Source of the DNA: Akkermansia sp. | Lineage (GTDB): Bacteria > Verrucomicrobiota > Verrucomicrobiia > Verrucomicrobiales > Akkermansiaceae | Assembly (NCBI GenBank): GCA_017435365.1 | Contig: JAFSFD010000032.1 | Span: forward strand, 1 to 42,842 | Length of the DNA stretch: 42,842 nt | Direction of reading: 5' to 3' | Shown here: one piece after another, positions 1 to 6,027 of the stretch | Layout: every line of letters begins with the position of its first letter | How positions within the stretch are numbered: position 1 is the stretch's first letter | Notes under the pieces: generated by a model | Databases searched by the model: none | What the model was told of the DNA's origin: nothing | The model's input: only the letters and a program-made list of their open reading frames with translations | Translations under genes and position numbers: made by a program

Positions 1-66
1 CTCATTTGATTACTACTCTTGGTGTTCCATGGCATAAAGTCATTATGCCACATGTCTCTCCAAAAG

Positions 67-134
67 TGTAACCTATGTCCTGGAACTTGTGTTACCTATG
101 AGGTGGTACTTTTTTGTTACCCCTGTCCTGGGCG
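67..134. repeat. Three degenerate 20-bp direct repeats, IS-end-like
   Basis: Three copies of a motif close to TGTTACCTATGTCCTGG begin at 67, 90 and 115, with periods of 23 and 25 bp. Copies 1 and 3 share TGTCCTGG; copies 1 and 2 share ACCTATG. A short inverted repeat, TGGCATA/TATGCCA, lies just before them (30-36 and 44-50). Clustered short direct repeats of this kind occur at the ends of some insertion sequences with integrase-type transposases. No transposase is visible, so the element body would lie left of the window or be lost. The rest of 1-232 has no gene that I can support; 148-173 is a degenerate run of CGATTT-like units. Confidence 0.4.
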
Positions 135-232
135 CGCGCCCCGGAAGTACGATTTTGGATTTGCGATTTACGAAGTGGTGGGATTCAGTTTCCCAATGCT
201 TGTGGGGGAGTGGCTGATTGCTCCATTGGAAA

Positions 233-357
233 CGATATCCGGCTGGGGGCTTCGGCTCTAGCCTACGCCCACCCAGGTCGCCGGACGATATCCATGCTGC
301 GCATGGACGATATTCAGCCGCTACGCGGCTGAACGATATCCGCGCTGCGTGCGGACG
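233..357. repeat. Array of hairpins separated by CGATAT
   Basis: The hexamer CGATAT occurs at 233-238, 286-291, 308-313 and 334-339, and a stem-loop follows each copy. The stems are TCCGGC/GCCGGA (238-243 with 280-285, enclosing a further foldable stretch), TCCATGC/GCATGGA (291-297 with 301-307), TTCAGCCGC/GCGGCTGAA (313-321 with 325-333) and TCCGCGC/GTGCGGA (339-345 with 349-355, with one wobble pair). The three short hairpins have 3-nt loops, TGC or TAC. The stems differ in sequence but keep their pairing. The array ends against the hemW stop codon, so it may also act as the 3' boundary of that transcript. Confidence 0.75.
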
Positions 358-1446
358 TCAGATTAAACCGACGGCAATTTCATCGGCCACGAGGCGGCCG
401 GAGCAGGTGAGGAGGAGGCGGCCAGCGGGGGTGAGGGTAGCGAGACCTTCGTCCTGAAGCATGGCGATGAAGGCCTCGTCCTGCGGGCGGAGCATGGCGG
501 GGGGCAGGCCTTCATCGGTGCGGAGCAGGAGCCCCAGCAGCTCGGTGCGGCGGGTGGCGGGGTCGAGCTGCTCGGCGGTGCCGGGGGGCAGGGTGCCGGA
601 TTGCAGGGCGGCGGTGTAGGCTGCGGTATCGCCGGCGTTGGCGTAGCGCACGCCGCCCATGGTGCCGACGGCACCGGGGCCGAGGCCGCAGTAGTCCTCG
701 CCATGCCAGCAGGCGAGGTTGTGCTGCGATTCGCAGCCGGGGCGGGCGTAGTTGGAGATTTCGTAGTGCCGGTAGCCGGCGGCGGTGAGCAGCTCATCCG
801 CCAGGGTGAACATGGCCACATCCGTCTCCTCATCGCCAGCGGTGGCTCCGTAGTGGCGGAAGAAATCGGTGTCTTCCTCGTAGGAGAGGTTGTAGGTGGA
901 GATGTGGTCGGGCTGCAGGGCAAGGGCGCTTTGCAGGCTGTGCTCCCACTGCTGCAGGCTTTGCCCGGGCAGGGAGAACATGAGGTCGATATTCACCTGA
1001 GGGATGCCCGCGTCGCGCAGCAGGCGGATGCTCCCGGCCACGTCCTCCGGGCTGTGCTCGCGGCCCAGGAGCCTGAGCAGCCCGGCATCGAAGCTCTGCA
1101 CACCCAGGGAAACGCGGTTGATGCCCAGCCGGCGCCAGTGCTGCACCTTGGCGGCGGTGAAGGTGGCGGGGTTGCTCTCGAAGCTCCACTCCTGCACCTG
1201 GCTGAGGTCGAGCCAGTCTCGCAGGCCGCTCACCAGCAGCTCCAGGTGGGTGGGGGAGAGCATGCTGGGGGTGCCGCCGCCGAAGTAGATGGTGCGCGGT
1301 GTGGTGCCCTGCGGCAGGCGCAGGCGCGCCTCTGCGCCCACGGCCTGCGCGTAGCCGCGAATATCGCTGCGGCCCGGGGTGTGCTTGAAGAAGGCGCAGT
1401 ACGGGCAGATGCGGTGGCAGAAGGGAACGTGGATGTAGAGGTGCAT
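358..1446 (-). CDS. hemW: HemW-like radical SAM protein (heme chaperone family)
   Basis: This 362-residue protein belongs to the HemN/HemW radical SAM family. Residues 10-17 carry the CxxxCxxC motif (Cys10, Cys14, Cys17) that binds the 4Fe-4S cluster, and a GGGTPS motif typical of HemW follows near residue 57. HemW proteins are now regarded as heme chaperones; many databases still call them oxygen-independent coproporphyrinogen III oxidase-like. The length fits HemW better than the longer HemN. The start was chosen because the conserved beginning (MHLYIHVPFC) leaves no room for a longer N-terminus. The gene follows nagB on the same strand but a strong hairpin with a T-run separates them, so its transcription may depend on read-through or on a promoter I could not see. 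Confidence 0.9.
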   Translation of the reverse strand: MHLYIHVPFCHRICPYCAFFKHTPGRSDIRGYAQAVGAEARLRLPQGTTPRTIYFGGGTPSMLSPTHLELLVSGLRDWLDLSQVQEWSFESNPATFTAAKVQHWRRLGINRVSLGVQSFDAGLLRLLGREHSPEDVAGSIRLLRDAGIPQVNIDLMFSLPGQSLQQWEHSLQSALALQPDHISTYNLSYEEDTDFFRHYGATAGDEETDVAMFTLADELLTAAGYRHYEISNYARPGCESQHNLACWHGEDYCGLGPGAVGTMGGVRYANAGDTAAYTAALQSGTLPPGTAEQLDPATRRTELLGLLLRTDEGLPPAMLRPQDEAFIAMLQDEGLATLTPAGRLLLTCSGRLVADEIAVGLI

Positions 1447-1464
1447 GCGGCGGTGGGCTTCGGT

Positions 1465-1497
1465 AAAAACGGAGGGCCGGGGAGATACCCGGCCCTC
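1465..1497 (-). terminator. Rho-independent terminator after nagB
   Basis: A perfect 10-bp GC-rich stem (1472-1481 with 1488-1497) is followed on the minus strand by five T residues (1469-1465). It lies between the nagB stop and the hemW start. Confidence 0.8.
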
Positions 1498-1525
1498 GCG
1501 GAAACAGTTGCTTCAGCTACTTGCT

Positions 1526-2269
1526 TTACAGCTCGGCAGCGGCCGGGATGTCAAGGAAGTACTTGGCATCGGCATGGTTCTGCAGGTAGGAGGCAGCCAC
1601 ATCGATGGTCACGGGGCCGTTGATGGCCTTGTTCACGATGGAGGCCTTCTTCTCGCCCCAGGCCATGAGACGCACCTTCTTGGCGCCCATGATGGTTGCC
1701 ACGCCCATGGTGATGGCGGTGCTGGGCACGTTCTCGAAGCCGCCGAAAGCGGGGGCAGCGTCGGTCTTGGTCAGGTCGTCGAGGTGCACCTGGCGGGTGA
1801 TGGTGGTGTCATCGGAGCCGGGTTCGTTGAAGCCGATGTGGCCGGTGCGACCGATGCCGAGGATCTGGAGGTCGAGACCACCGCAGTCCTTGATCTTCTG
1901 CTCGTAGGCAGCGCAGTGGGCGGGGATTTCCTCCGGGGCCAGGGTGCCGCAGGGCAGGTTGATGTTCTCGGCGGGGATGTCGATGTGGTTGAAGAGGTTG
2001 GTGTGCATGAAGTACCAGTAGGACTCCACGTGGTCGTGGGGCAGGCCGGTGTATTCGTCCAGGTTGAAGGTGGTCACGTTCTTGAAGGAGAGACCCTCTT
2101 CCTTGTGCAGGCGGATGAGCTCAGCGTAGAAGGGCAGCGGAGTGGCACCGGTGGCAAGACCCAGCACGACGCCCTTGCCTTCGGCGGCGCGGCTGCGGAT
2201 GAGTTCTGCGACTTCGGCGGCCAGCTTCTTGGCTGCGGCTTCCTTGGTTTCGAAAACTTCGTATGTCAT
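1526..2269 (-). CDS. nagB: Glucosamine-6-phosphate deaminase
   Basis: This 247-residue cytoplasmic enzyme converts glucosamine 6-phosphate to fructose 6-phosphate and ammonia, the last dedicated step of N-acetylglucosamine catabolism. The LDEYTGL motif holds the catalytic Asp71. GHIGFNEPG holds His144 and Glu149. The residue equivalent to E. coli Asp141 is Thr142 (GIGRTGH); the E. coli allosteric triad geometry may therefore not apply, and a different residue at this site is also known in other family members. The protein is about 20 residues shorter than E. coli NagB. The gene is monocistronic: it has its own promoter 10 nt upstream of the start and a terminator downstream. A 123-bp palindromic element lies further upstream. 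No nagA is adjacent. Confidence 0.95.
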   Translation of the reverse strand: MTYEVFETKEAAAKKLAAEVAELIRSRAAEGKGVVLGLATGATPLPFYAELIRLHKEEGLSFKNVTTFNLDEYTGLPHDHVESYWYFMHTNLFNHIDIPAENINLPCGTLAPEEIPAHCAAYEQKIKDCGGLDLQILGIGRTGHIGFNEPGSDDTTITRQVHLDDLTKTDAAPAFGGFENVPSTAITMGVATIMGAKKVRLMAWGEKKASIVNKAINGPVTIDVAASYLQNHADAKYFLDIPAAAEL

Positions 2270-2278
2270 AGCGCAGCT

Positions 2279-2306
2279 ATTCTATAGCGTTTCCTGAGAA
2301 ATTCAA
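2279..2306 (-). promoter_or_regulatory. nagB promoter
   Basis: On the minus strand, -35 TTGAAT (2306-2301), a 16-nt spacer and -10 TAGAAT (2284-2279) lie before nagB. Only 9 nt separate the -10 box from the ATG, so the predicted mRNA leader is 0-3 nt and no Shine-Dalgarno sequence fits. Confidence 0.75.
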
Positions 2307-2374
2307 TCCTAAAGTGCCAGACCTGCCTGAAAATGTGCGCGAAATCAACAAAAGCGCGGTTCACAACTCTGCCT

Positions 2375-2497
2375 TCTGCCCGATAAATGAGAATTTGTGG
2401 GGGAACTCTGTCGGAGCACGGGACTTCAGTCCCGATTGGAAACAGCGTTATTTCGGGACTGAAGTCCCGTGCCCCGACAACGACAAACATCAATTTA
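2375..2497 (-). repeat. 123-bp double-palindromic element, copy 1
   Basis: The core is a pair of 26-nt inverted arms (2410-2435 and 2453-2478) that pair throughout apart from one G-T wobble. Each arm also contains its own palindrome, CGGGACTTCAGTCCCG. The flanks outside the arms (to 2375 and 2497) are conserved in the second copy at 35610-35732, which lies in the opposite orientation. By hand alignment the copies differ at about 9-10 of 123 positions. Read toward nagB, this copy has the same orientation that copy 2 has toward the ROK kinase gene. It may be a MITE/REPIN-like element or a shared regulatory region. Confidence 0.85.
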
Positions 2498-2604
2498 TCG
2501 AGCAGCGGGGGGGGGCTTCTTCAAAAAATGTTGTGGATGTGTTCTTTCCTTCTGAAAACGTCGGGGCGCTTTTGGAAAAAAATGATTTTTTTCTAAAAAA
2601 AGGC

Positions 2605-2633
2605 TTGCAATGGCGCAAATCGTGTGGTAAGCT
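2605..2633 (+). promoter_or_regulatory. Promoter of the tRNA cluster
   Basis: -35 TTGCAA (2605-2610), a 17-nt spacer and -10 TAAGCT (2628-2633) lie 19 nt before tRNA-Thr. A- and T-tracts at about 2576-2600 could act as an UP-element-like region. The interval 2498-2604 holds no gene that I can support. Confidence 0.7.
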
Positions 2634-2652
2634 GCCGCCGCACACAGCATCT

Positions 2653-2724
2653 GCCGCTGTAGCTCAGGGGTAGAGCAACGCATTCGTAATGCGTGGGTCG
2701 TCAGTTCAAATCTGACCAGCGGCT
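2653..2724 (+). tRNA. tRNA-Thr (anticodon CGT)
   Basis: The sequence folds as a 72-nt cloverleaf. The acceptor stem GCCGCTG pairs with CAGCGGC, followed by discriminator T. The anticodon stem ACGCA/TGCGT encloses the loop TTCGTAA, giving anticodon CGT, which reads the threonine codon ACG. The T-loop is TTCAAAT. The 3' CCA is not encoded. It is the first gene of a three-tRNA cluster. Confidence 0.95.
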
Positions 2725-2771
2725 CTCTCCTTGAGAGATAGAAGAAGATGCAGGGTGCTCACAGACAAAGT

Positions 2772-2847
2772 GCCTCCGTAGCTCAGTTGGTAGAGCAGTT
2801 GACTCTTAATCAATTTGTCCGCGGTTCGAGTCCGCGCGGGGGTACCA
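2772..2847 (+). tRNA. tRNA-Lys (anticodon CTT), copy 1 with encoded CCA
   Basis: The 73-nt body ends at 2844. The acceptor stem GCCTCCG pairs with CGGGGGT with two G-T wobbles; the D-arm and the T-loop TTCGAGT are standard. The anticodon loop CTCTTAA gives CTT, reading the lysine codon AAG. This copy is followed directly by an encoded CCA (2845-2847). Confidence 0.95.
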
Positions 2848-2873
2848 GTCTGTGAGCAGCCGGGTGAGCAAAA

Positions 2874-2946
2874 GCCTCCGTAGCTCAGTTGGTAGAGCAG
2901 TTGACTCTTAATCAATTTGTCCGCGGTTCGAGTCCGCGCGGGGGTA
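2874..2946 (+). tRNA. tRNA-Lys (anticodon CTT), copy 2 without CCA
   Basis: The 73-nt body is identical to copy 1, which begins 102 nt upstream. It is followed by CTC instead of CCA, so its 3' end must be completed by the CCA-adding enzyme. It was probably formed by local tandem duplication. Confidence 0.95.
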
Positions 2947-2969
2947 CTCAGTTTTGTATGAGAGGTGAG

Positions 2970-2997
2970 GGGTGACCTGGATACAGGTCGCCCTTTC
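2970..2997 (+). terminator. Terminator after the tRNA cluster
   Basis: The stem GGGTGACCTG (2970-2979) pairs with CAGGTCGCCC (2984-2993) with one G-T wobble around a GATA loop. The sequence TTTCGTTT follows. Confidence 0.7.
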
Positions 2998-3056
2998 GTT
3001 TGCCTTGGTTTTACGTGCGCGCGGGAGAAAATGTGTTATGCGGGCGTAATGAATAC

Positions 3057-3085
3057 TTGCAAGCGGAGGCGGAAAGGAGTAGAAT
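3057..3085 (+). promoter_or_regulatory. Promoter of the peptide importer operon
   Basis: -35 TTGCAA (3057-3062), a 17-nt spacer and -10 TAGAAT (3080-3085). The ATG at 3098 is 12 nt beyond the -10 box, so the leader is about 5 nt. An AGGAG sequence upstream lies inside the promoter spacer and so would not be in the mRNA. Confidence 0.75.
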
Positions 3086-3097
3086 GGCGCGAGTTCG

Positions 3098-4423
3098 ATG
3101 CGACAGTATATACTCAAACGCCTGCTGCTGATGCCAATCACGCTGATTGGCATCACATTTCTGGTGTTTTTTCTGACACGCATGGTGCCGGGAGGCCCGG
3201 TGGAGCGCATGTTGCAGGAGCAGGCTATCGGAGCATTGAGCGGTGACAAGGTGGTGGGGCAGGCCCACGCCCGCCTGGGAAATGCGGATATGGAGCGTTT
3301 GGAGGAGCTGTTCAACCTGCAGGAGCCGCTCTGGAAGGCGTATCTGCAATGGCTGGGGGTGGTGCCCCAGGAGGTGGAGATAGCCAAGGCTGAGTTCAAT
3401 GATGCCGGCCTGGCGGTGATAACGATTGCCTCTGCCAGCGGGAATTCCGTAGCGCTCGAGGTGACGCGGGATGGCGATGTGCCGCAGTATCTGGCTCCTG
3501 AGTGGATGAATGAGGAGGGGTGGCAGGTGCGCCTGGAGTCGCCGCAGCAGCGGGCTCAGCGTCTGGCGAAGCGCCAGCGCATCAAAGGGGAGAAGAAGAT
3601 TGCCGAATTAGTCAAGTCGCCTGCGTGTCGCCGCTGGCGGGCGGTGGCCAGCCGACGTGCTTTCCACGGGGTGCTGCAGGGGGAGCTGGGCTTGTCATAT
3701 AAATATAACGAGCCGGTGACCCGCATGATGATGGAGCGCTTGCCTGTCTCGTTGTATTTCGGTTTGCTGGGTGCCATTATCACTTATATGGTCAGTGTGC
3801 CGCTGGGGGTGTTCAAGGCCCTGTGGCACCGGAGCCTGTTTGACAGCCTGAGCAGTGTTCTCATTTTCATGGGCTATGCCGTGCCGGGCTTTGCGCTCGG
3901 AGCTGTGATGCTGGTGTATCTGGGCGCCCGCCTGGAATGGTTCCCTCTGTATGGCCTGGTGAGCCCGGGGTTTGAGTGGATGTCGTTCAAGGACCAGCTT
4001 TATGACCTGTTCATGCACACCGTGCTGCCGCTTACCTGTTATGTGGTGTCCACCTTTGCGGTGACGACCATGATGATGAAGAACAACCTGATGGAGCATC
4101 TGGCGGCAGACTATGTGCGCACGGCGGTCTCCAAGGGGGTGCCGTTCCGCCGTGCGGTGTGGAAGCATGCGTTCCGCAATTCCTTTATTCCCATCGTATC
4201 TACCCTGGGCAGTGTCATCTGCACGGTGGTGGGTGGTTCCATCCTGATTGAGAAAGTGTTTGATATTCAAGGTTTCGGCATGCTGAGCTTCCAGGCCCTC
4301 ATGGATAAGGACTATTCGCTCATCATGGGGACTCTGCTGCTTACTTCCGTGCTCATTATTGTTGGAAACCTCATATCGGATATGCTGGTGGCCCTGGTGG
4401 ATCCGCGGGTGCGCTTTGATTGA
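3098..4423 (+). CDS. yejB: YejB-like peptide ABC transporter permease with inserted region
   Basis: This 441-residue inner-membrane permease matches the YejB branch of the DppB/OppB family. It opens with the first membrane segment and the ARMVPGGPVE-like stretch (here TRMVPGGPVE). The C-terminal permease domain follows, with the FRNSFIPI and SDMLVALVDPRVRFD motifs. E. coli YejB is about 364 residues. The excess is a mostly hydrophilic insert at about residues 90-190, between YLQWLG and GVLQGELGLSY, where the family has a short extracytoplasmic loop. The gene heads a four-gene operon. A perfect 10-bp hairpin lies 32 nt into the gene. The substrate is inferred to be a peptide or microcin-like compound and is unproven. 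Confidence 0.85.
   Translation: MRQYILKRLLLMPITLIGITFLVFFLTRMVPGGPVERMLQEQAIGALSGDKVVGQAHARLGNADMERLEELFNLQEPLWKAYLQWLGVVPQEVEIAKAEFNDAGLAVITIASASGNSVALEVTRDGDVPQYLAPEWMNEEGWQVRLESPQQRAQRLAKRQRIKGEKKIAELVKSPACRRWRAVASRRAFHGVLQGELGLSYKYNEPVTRMMMERLPVSLYFGLLGAIITYMVSVPLGVFKALWHRSLFDSLSSVLIFMGYAVPGFALGAVMLVYLGARLEWFPLYGLVSPGFEWMSFKDQLYDLFMHTVLPLTCYVVSTFAVTTMMMKNNLMEHLAADYVRTAVSKGVPFRRAVWKHAFRNSFIPIVSTLGSVICTVVGGSILIEKVFDIQGFGMLSFQALMDKDYSLIMGTLLLTSVLIIVGNLISDMLVALVDPRVRFD
3130..3154. repeat. Perfect inverted repeat at the 5' end of yejB
   Basis: GATGCCAATC (3130-3139) and GATTGGCATC (3145-3154) form a perfect 10-bp stem with a 5-nt loop, beginning 33 nt after the A of the start codon. It encodes ordinary membrane-segment residues. 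It could be an mRNA hairpin affecting early translation, an operator, or chance. Confidence 0.6.
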
Positions 4424-4426
4424 TAC

Positions 4427-6022
4427 ATGACCAAGAATCTCATAGCATTGCTGCTGATACTGGCTGCCCTCATGGGTGCGCTGGGGGAGCTGAACGGCTG
4501 GCTGCTGCCCACGCTTTCCTGGCCTTTTACCGTGAGCCGCGAGGTGCCGTTCCTGAATTGCAGTGAGCGCGTGGCCCCTTTCCTGGCTGCAGATGAGCAG
4601 GTGAACTGGTTCGGCTGGCTGAGCATGCTGCTTCTGCTGCTGAGCGGTCTGTATCTGCTGATCCGGCGCAACTCCAGTCTGCGCCTGCCCCCGAAGTATG
4701 CCAAGCAGGTGGAGCGTTTCTGTAAAATCAAACGCGGCTACTGGTCGCTGATTATCTTGGGCGTGGTGATGCTGCTGGCCGCACTGGATCAGTGCCTGGT
4801 TGGCAAACGGGCACTTTTTGTTGCCTATGACGGGCAGTGGTACTGTCCGGCTTTCACCCGCGCGGTGATTCCGGGAAACACCTTTGGCCTTACCGGGGCA
4901 GAGGCACAGGCAGAGGCGGATTACCGCGTGCTGAAGGAACGCGCCGGTCAGCCGGGCTGGCCGCAGCTGGTCATCATGCCGCTGGTGCCCTATGACCCGA
5001 CCATGGATGTGGCGCCATTCCCCACGGAGCCGCTGGAGTGGAGAGACGGGGTGCTGTATGATACCGATGGGGAAACGCCCTACAATGGCCTGGCCTGCCG
5101 CATGTACAAGGATGGGCAGATACACCTGCGCCAGCGCTACCGCAAGGGGGTGGCCGATGGACACATGCAGGGCTGGCTGCGCAATCGCAAGGAGGTCTAC
5201 TCCGCCTTGTATGAGAATGGTAAGCTGGTGCGGGAGCACTACCGTGGGCCGAAGGCGCCGGAGGATTTCCTCGCCCTGACGAAGCAGGGCAGTGAATGCA
5301 AGGTGTACTACCACCCGGCTCCGCCCTTTACCGGCAATCACCTCCTGGGCACCAACAGCCAGGGAGCTGATATACTGGCTTATCTCTATGGTGGCTTGCA
5401 GGTCAATATAAAAGCGGCTTTGCTCTATTTGCCGGTCATCTATTTCATCGGCCTGACTGTGGGGATGCTCATGGGGTATTTCGGCGGGAAATTTGATTTA
5501 GTCACTCAGCGTATAATTGAGATTATTTCGCAGTTGCCCTTCCTGTTTGTGGTCATGATAGTATCGGATTTCGTGCCATTGCAGATGCGGGGGCTTTTCC
5601 TGATACTGAGCCTGCTGGCCATGTTCGGGTGGATGCACATGACGTATCTGGTGCGCACGGCCACCATGAAGGAAAAGACTCGCGACTACGTGGCCGCAGC
5701 CAAGGTGATGGGGGCGGGCACGACGCACATTCTGCTGCGGCACATTCTGCCCAACCTGCGCAGCATCGTGGTGACGCTGGTGCCTTTCAGCGTGGCGGCA
5801 GTCATTTTGTCCCTCGCTTCGCTGGATTATCTGGGCTTCGGGCTGCCGGATAATTATGCCAGCTGGGGGCGCTTGCTGAACGATGGCTTGTCCAAGCTTT
5901 CATCACCCTGGGTGGTATCCAGTGCATTCTTTGCGCTGGTGGGTTCCCTGCTGCTGGTGACCTTCATCGGCGAATCCATCCGCGAGGCCACTGACCCCCG
6001 CCGCCACTCTTATTACGATTAA
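4427..6022 (+). CDS. yejE: YejE-like peptide ABC transporter permease with MORN_2-like insert
   Basis: This 531-residue inner-membrane permease pairs with the upstream YejB-like protein. The RGYWSL segment, the VAYDGQWY stretch and the C-terminal permease domain (HLLGTNSQGADILA, then SLDYLGFGLP and ATDPRRH) match E. coli YejE, which is about 340 residues. The extra length comes from two N-terminal membrane segments and an insertion in the first extracytoplasmic loop. Residues about 212-270 of that loop show the pattern of MORN_2 repeats: YKDG, YRKG..DG and YENGKLV at regular spacing. No internal frameshift is visible. The start lies 3 nt after the yejB stop, so translation is probably coupled. 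Confidence 0.85.
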   Translation: MTKNLIALLLILAALMGALGELNGWLLPTLSWPFTVSREVPFLNCSERVAPFLAADEQVNWFGWLSMLLLLLSGLYLLIRRNSSLRLPPKYAKQVERFCKIKRGYWSLIILGVVMLLAALDQCLVGKRALFVAYDGQWYCPAFTRAVIPGNTFGLTGAEAQAEADYRVLKERAGQPGWPQLVIMPLVPYDPTMDVAPFPTEPLEWRDGVLYDTDGETPYNGLACRMYKDGQIHLRQRYRKGVADGHMQGWLRNRKEVYSALYENGKLVREHYRGPKAPEDFLALTKQGSECKVYYHPAPPFTGNHLLGTNSQGADILAYLYGGLQVNIKAALLYLPVIYFIGLTVGMLMGYFGGKFDLVTQRIIEIISQLPFLFVVMIVSDFVPLQMRGLFLILSLLAMFGWMHMTYLVRTATMKEKTRDYVAAAKVMGAGTTHILLRHILPNLRSIVVTLVPFSVAAVILSLASLDYLGFGLPDNYASWGRLLNDGLSKLSSPWVVSSAFFALVGSLLLVTFIGESIREATDPRRHSYYD

Positions 6023-6027
6023 AAACA

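Noticed and set aside
233..357. CRISPR array
   Set aside because: The repeated unit is only 6 bp and the intervening segments are themselves hairpins, not unrelated spacers; no cas gene is present.
601..1623. A 340-residue plus-strand frame over hemW
   Set aside because: It is rich in Gly, Ala and Val with no motif and runs antisense to a well-supported gene.
3098..4423. Frameshift or disruption in the YejB-like gene
   Set aside because: The extra 100 residues are in one open frame, and family motifs are intact on both sides, so this is an insertion rather than damage.
3695..5341. A 548-residue open frame on the minus strand
   Set aside because: It lies antisense to the two permease genes, which have clear family motifs. 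Its composition (His/Gln-rich, no motifs) is that of a shadow frame in GC-rich DNA.
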